Source: an uncultured Clostridia bacterium
GTDB lineage: Bacteria > Bacillota > Clostridia > Christensenellales > Aristaeellaceae
Direction: 5' to 3'
NCBI GenBank assembly: GCA_947166385.1
Contig: CAMVEB010000010.1
Location: 1 to 64,000 of the forward strand
DNA: 64,000 nucleotides
The notes under the pieces were generated by a model. That model had not been told where the DNA came from. It worked only from the letters and a program-made list of their open reading frames with translations, and did not search any database. Every line of letters starts with the position of its first letter. Positions within the stretch are counted from its first letter, which is position 1. Positions 26,901 to 34,484 of the stretch are shown here, in pieces. A program made the position numbers and the translations under genes.

Positions 26901-28246
26901 CTCAGGAATACCCGGGCATCCACCGGCGTCGGATTCTGTGCGTAAAGAGCCGCAATCCTCAGTTTTCCGCCTTCAAAGCCGGAACCACGCTGAAGGACAT
27001 GCTCAATTTCTTCGTCAGATAAATGAAGAACGGGGCGGTCACTCCGCTCCGTTCTGATTGGACGATGGACGATCATTGCGTCCAGTTTTTTGATTTGTTC
27101 CTGTTCGCTTGGGAACAGACTCAGCTGTTCCGCATGGAGGTTCAGGCGAAGATCAGTTCCGAGAAGATCATCTCTTCCGCCTGATTCTTCAGGGAGTTCA
27201 TCCGAGCCACCCAGGCCATCTGGTTCGTTGCCTTCAGTTCCTCGGTCACCCCGTTCTGTTTCTTCAGGCTCTCCATGATCGTCTCCAGCCTCGTCTGCGC
27301 CGTCTGCTCGATCTCCTGCAGGTGTTCCATCAGTGTCCCGTTCAGGATCAGCCTCGTGTACAGTCCCGACCGGTTCTCCTCCAGATACTTCCGGCGTATC
27401 ATCCCGTATTTGCCCAGGGGCTTCTGTTCCTGTTCGGTCAGCCCCATATCCGGGATCAGGTAATCTCCGTTCTGAATGTAGTTCAGCTGCATCATGTTCA
27501 ACGCCCCTTTCATAATCTTTAACGATTCTTTCTATTTGCCGGAGAATCTGGCCGCTGACCTTTGTGATCGCGTTTCCGAATTCTCCGACAGCTCCGGGAG
27601 TGTTCCATCTTGTAATCTCTTCCAATACCTGCGGTGTCACATCCGGTTCCATTCCGCATCTTGCCTGCAGGATGTAGGAGATACTGAACATAGCGGTGTT
27701 CAGGAAGCTTCTCCCGATCTCGGCTTCATCATAACCGGCAAAAGAAGAACCGGCAACGCTGTCGACGATATCTTTGAAGCTCTCATCTATATAGGAGGCA
27801 GCACCTTCCAAGGCGACCATTTTCAGCCTGTCGCGGAAACTGCCCATATCCGTGAGATCATATGTGCTGTCGAGCATGCGGTTGACGGTATCCGTATGCT
27901 TATCTTCCATCTGCCAGATTTCCACAGGACGGGAGTGCAGCAATTCGCCGGTATCAGCCACATCAAAGACATAGCGCAGCTGTGTCCCGTTATCAGACGG
28001 CGTGATCAGCGCGATTCCCTTAGCTCCGCGCCGGATATACCGATGCATGGTGTTATTCCAAACTTCGTAGCTGGCACAGGCCGTAGCTTCGGGACGCTGC
28101 GCGTATATCAGCAGCTGATCGTTAAACGAATATTTATAAAATCTTGCGGAATGACGAAGAAACTGCATCCATGATTCGGCATCCTGGGTGATGCTCATGG
28201 ACATTTCATTCGCCATTTGCGCATAAGCCTGTACCTTCGTAGGCAT
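20972..28246 (-). CDS. Giant ArdC/methylase-like/SNF2 helicase protein
   Basis: This 2,424-residue protein is typical of Clostridia conjugative elements. An ArdC-like single-strand DNA-binding domain occupies about the first 90 residues. An acidic Gly/Glu/Asp-rich linker (about 280-375) and small element-specific domains follow. A class I methyltransferase-like fold has motif LEPSCGVGNFF (near 940) but GNVPF (near 1002) in place of the catalytic NPPF/Y. A superfamily 2 helicase has HEVGAGKT (near 1615), VDEAHAF (near 1780), ATGTPVSNS and QRAGRIVRQGNQ (near 2130). C-terminal coiled coils end the protein. It likely processes or protects incoming DNA. The altered methylase motif may mean it binds rather than methylates. 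This is the largest gene of the window. Confidence 0.85.
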   Translation of the reverse strand: MPTKVQAYAQMANEMSMSITQDAESWMQFLRHSARFYKYSFNDQLLIYAQRPEATACASYEVWNNTMHRYIRRGAKGIALITPSDNGTQLRYVFDVADTGELLHSRPVEIWQMEDKHTDTVNRMLDSTYDLTDMGSFRDRLKMVALEGAASYIDESFKDIVDSVAGSSFAGYDEAEIGRSFLNTAMFSISYILQARCGMEPDVTPQVLEEITRWNTPGAVGEFGNAITKVSGQILRQIERIVKDYERGVEHDAAELHSERRLPDPGYGADRTGTEAPGQIRDDTPEVSGGEPVGTVHEADPERDTDGTPAGDRADGADEAGDDHGEPEETERGDRGTEGNEPDGLGGSDELPEESGGRDDLLGTDLRLNLHAEQLSLFPSEQEQIKKLDAMIVHRPIRTERSDRPVLHLSDEEIEHVLQRGSGFEGGKLRIAALYAQNPTPVDARVFLSNEYGVGGHSHTFLDGTSGFIDYNSRGMQFRRWKTNEEYNLRWHAVERYIRNMMEQGTYLTPKEQQRFSELQEDFLGAEMPLPQPRMHYPPVEPETLNQGYRSTNGIITQMDIERTLREWNGRIEGKHAMTRFVKEGHTTEEIAERLREEYGSDLPSLPVMVNDVQREVPWTDAANALNRLVWDNQFYTEEEQDRLDDIDPVAIREDLAKSGIVDGEVVDAEALENNPFIQQVEADVEEAAMEEPEQPVETGIPPLRPGERRIPEHDGIPAMREIVVDLTPREPEPPVFSYDLHAGDTVYLGDQAFVVENVGLFDISLRDPSQTYPVLRAESKEMLQRLLGLDIRNDVYRPDFWPQAQETVPETQPGIPVSTENFHITDDHLGEGGQKAKYGYNVAAIRTLKTIEAEKRGATAEEQEILSRYVGWGGIPQAFDEDNENWGNEYIELKELLTPEEYDMARSSTLNAHYTSPTVIRSMYQALEQMGFRTGNILEPSCGVGNFFGMLPESMQNSHLYGVELDSVTGRIATLLYPKADITVAGFETTDRKDFFDVAIGNVPFGAYKVPDKAYDRYNFLIHDYFFAKALDQVRPGGVIAFITSKGTMDKQNPDVRKYIAQRAELLGAIRLPNTAFSANANTYVTSDIIFLQKRDRVIDIEPDWVHLGKNPDGITVNSYFVDHPEMVLGQMILDESMYGSLESVCIPFDDANLGDQLSEAVRNIIGEYQEADLPDIGDDTPAQKTIPADPSVKNYSFTVVDGEVYYRQNSVMVQPDLSDTAKERAKGLVSLRGVVNELIQAQMDNAPDEVIEAHQQRLNAVYDAFTAKYGLINARGNANVFSSDSSYYLLCSLEIVNEKCELMRKADMFTKRTIRHSTPVTHVDTPAEALAVSITEKARVDLPFMAELTGMQEEDIADQLAGVIFQVPGPLDEDGRAAYVTADEYLSGNVRQKLREAEDAAEMSPYFDINVQALKAAQPKDLEASEIDVRLGATWVDKKYINDFMYETFQTPFYMKRSIKVNFSSYTAEWFIDGKSLMSSNNVAAYVTYGTDRANAYRILEDTLNLRDIRIYDTIQDAEGKEKRVLNQKETTLAQQKQQAIKEAFRDWIWKDPDRREDLVHTYNELFNSIRPREYDGSHISFDGMTPEIDLREHQRNAVAHIIYGGNTLLAHEVGAGKTFEMVAAVMESKRLGLCQKAMFVVPNHLTEQWASEFLRLYPSANILVATRKDFEKANRQKFCARIATGDYDAVILGHSQFERIPVSQERQQRLLKEQIDDITDGIMEMKRNRGERYSIKQLERAKRQLEVRLRKLEAEEKKDDVVTFEQLGVDRLYVDEAHAFKNLFLFTKMRNVAGLSASEAQKSSDMFLKCRYMDEVTGGRGVVFATGTPVSNSMTELYTMQRYLQYGTLQQKSLSQFDCWASTFGETTTAIELAPEGTGYRARTRFAKFFNLPELMKLFSEVADIKTADQLNLPRPEAHYETVVVHPSEYQKEMVSMLSERAAAVHSGTVDPSEDNMLKITSDGRKLGLDQRLINPLLPDDPGSKVNACVNNIVRIYNEGNVEKLTQLVFCDLSTPRGKATNEKEEAALADAKEETGNGNFNIYDDIREKLVSHGIPRDQIAYIHEANTEKRKSDLFTKVRSGEVRILMGSTQKMGAGTNVQDRLIALHDLDCPWRPGDLEQRAGRIVRQGNQNKEVFIFRYVTEGTFDGYLWQTVENKQKFISQIMSSKSPVRSCEDIDETALSYAEIKALCAGDPRIKEKMDLDVDVARLRLMKSDYLTKQYRLEDQILKKLPKEIDQAEEVIAAFDKDIATMRDHPLPEEDFVGLSAGETVITDKEEAGNLILEACKKSSHGEVVHIGEYRGFDLSVQYDLFNNRFQMALQGALTHRVDAGTDARGNILRLDNTLANMPQRQEDAKARLDNARNQLVSAKAELGKPFPQEAELKTKSARLAELDSELNLDRTVAKAPAKEKNDKEPER

Positions 28247-28247
28247 G

Positions 28248-28526
28248 TTAATCCTCCGTTTCGTCAGTTATCACCGTCATCTCGGACGGAATACCAAGGT
28301 CAAAATGCAATCCCAGATCAGGTGACCAGGATTCACACAAGCGTTTATAATCCGCTTTGGTCAGCAGATTGAGCTTGTCGATGGCCCCTTGTGTCAGATC
28401 GCGAAGGGCTTTTTCATCCGGCATCAGAACACCCATCATGGCACGAAGTTCATAAATTACACCGGAAAGACTGCCGGGGTCATAAAGGAAGATAAGATTC
28501 ATTTCCTCTTTGGAAAAGTCGGGCAT
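28248..28526 (-). CDS. Transposon-transfer assisting protein (TTRAP family)
   Basis: This 92-residue acidic protein has the family pattern FSKEEMNLIFLYDPGSLSGVIYELRAMMGVL followed by DLTQGAIDKLNLLTKADYKRL. TTRAP proteins are known from conjugative transposons as transfer-assisting factors. No enzymatic motif is visible. The ribosome site is AAAGGAG, and the gene ends 1 bp before the giant helicase gene. A strong terminator hairpin lies just upstream, so it may begin a separately controlled segment. Confidence 0.78.
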   Translation of the reverse strand: MPDFSKEEMNLIFLYDPGSLSGVIYELRAMMGVLMPDEKALRDLTQGAIDKLNLLTKADYKRLCESWSPDLGLHFDLGIPSEMTVITDETED

Positions 28527-28543
28527 AGGCGTTTTCTCCTTTG

Positions 28544-28574
28544 AAAAAAGGGAGAAGCGGCAATCGCTTCTCCC
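28544..28574 (-). terminator. Rho-independent terminator after the XRE regulator
   Basis: A perfect 9-bp stem (28550-28558 with 28566-28574, 7-nt loop) is followed on the minus strand by six T. It lies between the XRE-type gene and the TTRAP gene. It should stop most transcription, or attenuate it, within the transfer cluster. Confidence 0.85.
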
Positions 28575-28588
28575 ACAGGTGATGTTAT

Positions 28589-29194
28589 TCAGGGAATCTG
28601 AATGGTTTCAGGAGTCTCGATAAAATTGTATTTCAGCAGTTCCGGGATCGCGGAATTCAGGAGCGCTTTTTCTGCAATCCGTGATTCGCACTCCCCGAAA
28701 GGATAGATCGTCTTGCTCATCATATCTCCGCGATAACGGTCATAGCGGGTAATCCGAAAGAAGACTGGTTTTTGATCCAAACAGTAATCTGTCAGGCCGA
28801 TCAGGAAAAGAGCATTGGCATAATTGCCGTCAGAATACTCATATTCAACAATCCGTTCATCCAGCACAGCATTGACAAAATCATAGCGTCCGATATCATT
28901 CAGTATCTCGATGGTCTTCTTCCGAAAAACCTTAAATCCATCTTTGTCGGTATATTCATGCAAATGCTTCAGTGACGGGCGAGGCATGTTCTGAACAATT
29001 GGCTCGAATAAGAGCAAACCGCCAACAGGTGCATGAAGTGCTGCCGCCAATTTGCTAACAGTCTGAGCAGTACAGCGGCGAAGGTCACTTTTCCCATCAA
29101 GAATATCGCGCAAGGTTGATTCTGGTATGTCAGAAGCCTCAGCTAAATCCGAGAAGGAAATATTGTTATAATCAATGAAATCTTTGATAGTCAT
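28589..29194 (-). CDS. XRE-family HTH regulator
   Basis: This 201-residue protein has an N-terminal lambda-repressor-type helix-turn-helix (residues about 5-55: DLAEASDIPESTLRDILDGK). A C-terminal domain of about 130 residues ends near ALLNSAIPELLKYNFIETP. The C-terminal part contains FFRITRYDRYRGDMMSK and may sense a ligand or partner. It is translated 3 bp after its upstream neighbour and is followed by a strong terminator. This suggests local control of the transfer genes. Confidence 0.78.
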   Translation of the reverse strand: MTIKDFIDYNNISFSDLAEASDIPESTLRDILDGKSDLRRCTAQTVSKLAAALHAPVGGLLLFEPIVQNMPRPSLKHLHEYTDKDGFKVFRKKTIEILNDIGRYDFVNAVLDERIVEYEYSDGNYANALFLIGLTDYCLDQKPVFFRITRYDRYRGDMMSKTIYPFGECESRIAEKALLNSAIPELLKYNFIETPETIQIP

Positions 29195-29197
29195 AGG

Positions 29198-30085
29198 TCA
29201 TCTCTCCATTTCTGTTTTGTTTTTCGTTTCATGCTTTGGAGCGGACGGTTTGCGTTGCTTCAGTTCAGTGAGAATTGAAGGTTTCTCGCGCTCCGTATCC
29301 TTAATGAATCCGATCAGGGATTCCATCCTAATCCGGGCGACAGCGGAAGCAGACAGTGTTCCTTCATGCTCGAATGTGACCGGCTGAAGGTCAGTCATTG
29401 CTTTGGATATTTTGTCTGCATCTTCCGGTTTGCGAACAGTGATGGACAATGTGCCTTTTGAATCTTCATATTCGCATCGAAACTTTGTCCATATGTTGTA
29501 CCAGCCATTCAGAGCGTCGCACATTCTGTCTATTGTCCGTTCTGAAAGCCTGAAGAATTCAACTTTATAGCCTTCTCCCGCAATGGTTGCGGCATCAAGC
29601 TTTTTCCAGCCTTCAAACACGTTTTTCCGGTATCCGCTGCAGCTTTTCATTATGATCTCTGACGGTAACTCCGGGCGGCTTTGGTCTTCACTCTGTATGG
29701 ACGGCCTTTCAAGTTCCGCTTCCATCATTGCGCCTTCAAAGGCATACAGAGAAGTACGGGAAAACTCCCCGTAGTAGTCATCCAGGTCATGGATTCCATC
29801 CTTCGGGGAGTCTCCCTGTTGTTCATAAAAGCTGCTTGTGTCCTGGCGGTTGAGGTAATCCGTTAGTTCCGCGCGTGTCTCACTGACAAGATCAGCAAAG
29901 GATTCGCCGCCATCGCTGTTGACAACCATTTCCTCGGTACCCATATCAGGATCTTCGGACCGGAAAGTCAATTCCAGATGCACATTTTTGCCTGTCCGCG
30001 TATAGGTCAGATGTGTATCCTTCGGGTAATCATGCGAATACTCGCGTTGAATTATCTCATCCGGCACTTTTGCTGCTTCAGGCAT
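29198..30085 (-). CDS. ICE protein of unknown function (295 aa)
   Basis: This acidic, soluble 295-residue protein has no recognised domain. The N-terminal half is beta-rich (LTYTRTGKNVHLELTFRSEDP) and the C-terminal half contains the segment VEFFRLSERTIDRMCDALNGWYNIWTKFRCEYE. The ATG at 30085 was chosen because GAGGTGAGG lies 3 bp upstream. A GTG at 30094 overlaps the preceding stop and is an alternative. It sits in a tight run of small ICE genes between the YodL protein and the XRE regulator. Confidence 0.65.
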   Translation of the reverse strand: MPEAAKVPDEIIQREYSHDYPKDTHLTYTRTGKNVHLELTFRSEDPDMGTEEMVVNSDGGESFADLVSETRAELTDYLNRQDTSSFYEQQGDSPKDGIHDLDDYYGEFSRTSLYAFEGAMMEAELERPSIQSEDQSRPELPSEIIMKSCSGYRKNVFEGWKKLDAATIAGEGYKVEFFRLSERTIDRMCDALNGWYNIWTKFRCEYEDSKGTLSITVRKPEDADKISKAMTDLQPVTFEHEGTLSASAVARIRMESLIGFIKDTEREKPSILTELKQRKPSAPKHETKNKTEMER

Positions 30086-30090
30086 TGGCC

Positions 30091-30540
30091 TCACCTCTGG
30101 ACATCGCCGGCCCGCAGTGGCTGCGGGTTGGAACCATGCACGGGCGGCTTGGCCAGAGCGTCCTTAATGGAAGTGCGTTCACGATTCTTGTAGCTCTCCA
30201 GCATACCTTTCAGGTCGCGGTTCGTTACAGTCCGGGAAGTGGTTTCATAAACATTTTTGCCATTTTCGTCCTGGCCGGTAATGACAGAACGGGATACTTT
30301 GGTCTGACCGTCAGCCGGCAGCTTCATCCACATGCCCTTACCGAACTTGTCTTCGTGCACGCGGTTGGCCGGAACAACAATGGCTTCCCAGGGCGTTTTG
30401 TCAGCCGGGTCCGCGTTCGGGATCTTGATTCCGACGCATTCCTTGCCGTTCTTGGTCGTGAAGGGTTTGCCCACCAGACCCTTGCCGAATTTGATCGTGA
30501 CTTCTTCCTTACGAGGGGTGTTCATCTGAGTAGTTTCCAT
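30091..30540 (-). CDS. Conserved ICE protein, possibly nucleic-acid binding
   Basis: The product has 149 residues and begins METTQMNTPRKEEVTIKFGKGLVG. It is rich in Lys, Gly and Thr and appears beta-rich, and its C-terminus is Pro/Arg-rich. No known domain was recognised. It recurs, in my memory, beside topoisomerase and YodL genes in Clostridia conjugative elements. The ATG at 30540 has AAGGAG upstream; the longer frame to 30621 has none. Small basic beta-rich proteins here could bind DNA or RNA, but no motif proves it. Confidence 0.65.
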   Translation of the reverse strand: METTQMNTPRKEEVTIKFGKGLVGKPFTTKNGKECVGIKIPNADPADKTPWEAIVVPANRVHEDKFGKGMWMKLPADGQTKVSRSVITGQDENGKNVYETTSRTVTNRDLKGMLESYKNRERTSIKDALAKPPVHGSNPQPLRAGDVQR

Positions 30541-30556
30541 GTTTTTATTCTCCTTT

Positions 30557-31357
30557 TCAATGTTCAAGATCAGAGTGATCCTTTTTTTCGATCTTAGGGA
30601 GAGGATGCGAATAAGCCTCAATCATATTGCGGTATTCGCTCAGTTCTTCCCGAACAGATCGTTTTTCACCGTTGTTGATAATCCCGTCAATCATGTCATA
30701 ATCATCTTCCAGAGTCATTTCAGCGTTTTTGAGATGATTATCCGGCAGGAAGTCCGGAATTTCCTGAAAGCCGAAAGGTTCAACAAAATAGCTTACAGGT
30801 TTATCGTTTACTTTCAGTATGATGACATCACTGACACTGACGCTTCGACCTGTATAGCCGTCAGCATAGGTTGTGTTAAACCGGGCATAAATGCTTTCCA
30901 GAAGTGCTTCTGAATCGTTCTGCTTGTCTGGCGGAATATTTCCGGTGTAAACATGATCATAGTTTTCATAATGAACCGGATTATCCAGGGATCGTGTGTC
31001 GCATCCTTCCACCCAGCAGCAGCGGTCTCCGTTTCTGAGAATAAAATCTGTCTTCTGCATGAACTCGTCCTGAACAACGACCCGATCCACTTCCTCTGAT
31101 GGAATTACGTGGAAACCGTCCTTTGCCAGACACCGTTCCACTTCGCTTTTGTCCATAAACACCATGTCATAGAGCTTTTCGACTTCATTATGCATTCTGG
31201 TACGGAAGCGAGCCGCTTCTGAATTAAGCTCTTTGAGAGATGAAAACCGGAGATAGTGATACCCATCTCCGGCTTTCACCTGAAAGATTGCATAACTGTT
31301 ATTGGGAAGAGAGAACCGCGATTTGTCTTGATCGGTCATAGCTATCGTTTCTGACAT
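30557..31357 (-). CDS. YodL domain protein
   Basis: This 266-residue protein has an N-terminal part (SYAIFQVKAGDGYHYLRFSSL) and a later segment (VHYENYDHVYTGNI, LLESIYARFN, RSVSVSDVIILKVNDKPVSYFVEPFGFQEIP). Together these match the YodL domain, which is frequent in conjugative-element proteins and of unknown function. The start at 31357 follows GGAGG at 8 bp. It is 13 bp downstream of the SH3-domain secreted protein gene and is co-transcribed with it. Confidence 0.78.
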   Translation of the reverse strand: MSETIAMTDQDKSRFSLPNNSYAIFQVKAGDGYHYLRFSSLKELNSEAARFRTRMHNEVEKLYDMVFMDKSEVERCLAKDGFHVIPSEEVDRVVVQDEFMQKTDFILRNGDRCCWVEGCDTRSLDNPVHYENYDHVYTGNIPPDKQNDSEALLESIYARFNTTYADGYTGRSVSVSDVIILKVNDKPVSYFVEPFGFQEIPDFLPDNHLKNAEMTLEDDYDMIDGIINNGEKRSVREELSEYRNMIEAYSHPLPKIEKKDHSDLEH

Positions 31358-31370
31358 GCAGCTATCCTCC

Positions 31371-32324
31371 TTATTTGCAGAGGACAAGACCGCTGGCATG
31401 GCTGCTCTCAGAGAGAATCAGCGCATAACCGGCACCGTTGGAACCGTAAGGCTCCCAGCAGATACGCAGTCCATAATGGAACACGCCGTCTTCTCTGGAG
31501 ATTGTCAGTTCAAATTCGGGATCATTCCAGTACGCCATGCGGCTGACATCATACTGGCTGATGCTCCACTGTCCGCTCCATTCCATCGTGTCAGCGGAAA
31601 GCCGGCCAAAGATATCTCCGTTTGATACAAACTGCAGGTGGTCAGCATTACCGGCGTCCCCGGCATACACATTCCAGTTTCCTTCCAGAATACGCATCGC
31701 CTCATCCATGGAAATGACAACCGTGGAGTCCGTAAGCACGCTGGACAGCACGAATCCGCGGAAACGCTTGTCATCCTTTGTGCCTTCGATGTAGCTCCAG
31801 TCACCCATGGTGCCAAGCTTTGCGACTCTTGTCTCAGCGGGAAGCTCTACAAGCATTCCTTGCTTTCCCAGGGGATCATCCGTCACGCTGACAGCTTCTC
31901 TCGTCATGGCAGCGGTGTTTGTCAGGTTCAGATCATCAACCGTCATTCCGGTGGGAATAGCCTTGGCCGGAATATATCCAATCCGATAAAAGCTCTCTTT
32001 AACGTCATACTGAACCATGAGCCAGTCGCCGTCACGCCCGAATACCTGTACCCAGTCGTTTGTGCTGACCTTGGACTTTCCCTCCGCACCGCGGATACTT
32101 TTCACATCCGGTGCGGAATAAACGGCATAGACTTTACCGGAGTCAAACCCAAAGACTTCCGCGGAAAGCGTTCCGGCAGGAATCTCAGGAACATCGAGGC
32201 TGTCCTCGGCACCTTCAGAGGTGGTTGTGATCTGAGCCGCAACCTCGTACTCTTCAGCAAAAGAGACGCTCATCAGGGAAACCGCAGCAACCAGAACCAT
32301 GAGTACAATCAATACTTTTTTCAT
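31371..32324 (-). CDS. Secreted SH3-domain protein
   Basis: The product has 317 residues. A signal peptide of about 23 residues (MKKVLIVLMVLVAAVSLMSVSFA) is followed by two bacterial SH3-like domains (about 60-125 and 130-200) and a C-terminal beta domain of about 110 residues. Bacterial SH3 domains bind cell-wall peptides, so it probably works in the wall during mating-channel assembly. No hydrolase motif is visible. The ATG at 32324 follows GGAGG; the longer frame to 32396 is unsupported. It lies 19 bp after the topoisomerase gene. Confidence 0.75.
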   Translation of the reverse strand: MKKVLIVLMVLVAAVSLMSVSFAEEYEVAAQITTTSEGAEDSLDVPEIPAGTLSAEVFGFDSGKVYAVYSAPDVKSIRGAEGKSKVSTNDWVQVFGRDGDWLMVQYDVKESFYRIGYIPAKAIPTGMTVDDLNLTNTAAMTREAVSVTDDPLGKQGMLVELPAETRVAKLGTMGDWSYIEGTKDDKRFRGFVLSSVLTDSTVVISMDEAMRILEGNWNVYAGDAGNADHLQFVSNGDIFGRLSADTMEWSGQWSISQYDVSRMAYWNDPEFELTISREDGVFHYGLRICWEPYGSNGAGYALILSESSHASGLVLCK

Positions 32325-32343
32325 TTTCTTTATCCTCCATGTT

Positions 32344-34425
32344 TTATTTTTCAAATACTGGGCGGACACGGGCATTGCCGTCATCCGAGCAATCAATCAT
32401 TACAACCGCTTTGTAAGGTTTCCCCTTTTTGGAGATCAGATTCTTCACTTCCACATATCCATCCGTCAGAAGCTTCTGAATCAAATCACGCGTGGGCGGT
32501 TTGCCTCCGGGCATCAGCAGTCGGTTGTCTTTCCACAATCCAAACTTACAGACACGGTTTTCACAGAAGAAGCCCTTTTGCTTTTCGACTACTGAAGCTC
32601 CGCAGTTGGGACATTTGCCGATTCTGGTTTCGTTCACAGGGAACAGCTCTTCAGCATTGGGAACACGCTGTGCGGTTTGGATCAGATTGCTGATTATCCC
32701 GCTGATCTCTGCGATAAAAGATTCAGCGCTTGCATCGCCCTGCTCGATCATTTTGAGCTTTTGCTCCCATTCCGCCGTCAGAAGCGGAGACTGAAGCTGC
32801 TCAGGCAGAACGGCAATCAGGGAAATTCCCTTCTCAGTAGGGATCAGGTACTTTGTTTTCCCTTTACCCTTGCGTTCGATAAGGCCATCAACGACCAATT
32901 TTTCCAGAATGGCAGCCCGTGTTGCGGGTGTACCAATCCCTTTGCGTTCAGCATTCTCCGGCATTTCCGCGCTTCCGGCGTTTTCCATGGCGGCAAGAAT
33001 ACTGTCTTCTGTGAAGTGCTTGGGCGGTGTAGTTGTCCCTTCCTGTACGTTGGGAACAATCTGACGAAGGATACTGCCCGGTTGCAGTTCATCAGGAAGC
33101 GGAAGCACTTTTTCCTCTTCAAACGTGCCGATCCCACCGTAACTGCCTTTGAATGTTGCCCAGGGAGCCTTCCAGCCCATTTGAATCGTATTACGCGTTC
33201 TTGCTTTGAATTCGTGATCCGCGCATCTGACTGTAATCACATGATCCTCATAGATGTACGGTTCGCTGACCGCACAGATCATTCGGATAATGATCATGTT
33301 CAGAATGGCGCGTTCGCTTTCTGAAAGCTTGATCGCGTTTGTTGCGGCGTTTCTTGTCGGCAGAATCGCATGGTGATCTGAAACCTTCTTATCATTCACA
33401 GCCTGAGAAGCCTTGATTTTCAGCTTCATACCGGATGTAAAAGGCAGAATACTCACCATTGTGCTGGCCAGGCCCGCCAGACGGTTTTCCATGTCATGGG
33501 TCACATACTGGCTGTCAGTCCGGGGATAGGTTACAAGCTGTTTCTCATACAGGCTCTGGGTATAGTCCAGTGTTTGCTGCGCGGTATACCCGAAGTAGCG
33601 GTTTGCGTCACGCTGTAGTGTGGTCAGATCATACAGATGGGGCGGATTCTCAGTCTTACGCTGTGTTTCAATGTTTGTAATCACAGCATCCGTGCCTTCG
33701 CACATCCGCGCCAGAGTATCCGCCTGAAGCCTGTTTTGCAGACGTTCTGATTTTGCCATCAGTCCGTTGGTCAGGCAGACGGTGTAGAACTTCTCAGGAA
33801 CAAAGGACTGAATGCTTTCCTCACGGTTCACAATCATGGCTAAAGTCGGTGACATCACCCTGCCAACCTTAAGCGTTCTGCCGTAAAGCAGCGTATATAG
33901 CCGGGTTGCATTAATTCCGACCAGCCAATCAGCATGATCCCTGCACAGGGCAGCCTTATACAGATTGTCATATTCAGCGCCGTCCTTCAGCGACCGGAAG
34001 CCTTCTGTGATTGCTTCTTTCTCCAAAGACGAGATCCATAAGCGCTTAACAGGAAGTGAACAGCCGGTTTCCTGATAAACCAGACGGAAGATCAATTCTC
34101 CTTCACGTCCCGCGTCTGTTGCGCAGATTACGGTTGTGATGCGTTGATCATTCATCAGCTTTTTTAGGATTGAAAACTGTTTCATGGTTTTTGACAGAAC
34201 AGCATACTTCCAGACATCCGGCAGGATCGGGAGATCCTCATAGCGCCATGTCTTGTACTTTTCATCATAAGCATCAGGTTCAGCGGAACCAACCAGGTGT
34301 CCAATACACCAACTGACCACATATCCGTTTCCGCTGATATATCCTTCATGCTTTTCACGGGCACCAAGCACGTTCGCGATTGACCGTGCAACGCTGGGCT
34401 TTTCAGTGATCACAAGCTCAGCCAT
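32344..34425 (-). CDS. topB: DNA topoisomerase III
   Basis: This 693-residue type IA topoisomerase relaxes or decatenates DNA during transfer or replication. The TOPRIM domain is at the N-terminus (LVITEKPSVA, then TVICATDAGREGELIFR with its acidic motif). The active-site tyrosine is in VTYPRTDSQY (near 303). C-terminal features are a domain ending in CPNCGASV and a second Cys pair (CENRVC), forming a zinc finger, followed by a PTRDLIQKLLTDG segment. The ATG at 34425 follows GGAGG at 8 bp. ICE-borne TopB is common in Firmicutes conjugative elements. Confidence 0.93.
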   Translation of the reverse strand: MAELVITEKPSVARSIANVLGAREKHEGYISGNGYVVSWCIGHLVGSAEPDAYDEKYKTWRYEDLPILPDVWKYAVLSKTMKQFSILKKLMNDQRITTVICATDAGREGELIFRLVYQETGCSLPVKRLWISSLEKEAITEGFRSLKDGAEYDNLYKAALCRDHADWLVGINATRLYTLLYGRTLKVGRVMSPTLAMIVNREESIQSFVPEKFYTVCLTNGLMAKSERLQNRLQADTLARMCEGTDAVITNIETQRKTENPPHLYDLTTLQRDANRYFGYTAQQTLDYTQSLYEKQLVTYPRTDSQYVTHDMENRLAGLASTMVSILPFTSGMKLKIKASQAVNDKKVSDHHAILPTRNAATNAIKLSESERAILNMIIIRMICAVSEPYIYEDHVITVRCADHEFKARTRNTIQMGWKAPWATFKGSYGGIGTFEEEKVLPLPDELQPGSILRQIVPNVQEGTTTPPKHFTEDSILAAMENAGSAEMPENAERKGIGTPATRAAILEKLVVDGLIERKGKGKTKYLIPTEKGISLIAVLPEQLQSPLLTAEWEQKLKMIEQGDASAESFIAEISGIISNLIQTAQRVPNAEELFPVNETRIGKCPNCGASVVEKQKGFFCENRVCKFGLWKDNRLLMPGGKPPTRDLIQKLLTDGYVEVKNLISKKGKPYKAVVMIDCSDDGNARVRPVFEK

Positions 34426-34447
34426 AATCTCATACCTCCATTTCAAA

Positions 34448-34474
34448 GCCCCGGCCTGTCGTTCAAGCCGGGGC
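34448..34474 (-). terminator. Intercistronic hairpin before topB
   Basis: A perfect 8-bp GC stem (34448-34455 with 34467-34474, 11-nt loop) lies between the DUF4366 gene and topB, followed on the minus strand by TTTGAAAT. It is a weak terminator or an mRNA-processing and stability element. Confidence 0.55.
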
Positions 34475-34484
34475 AGTTTTGTCC

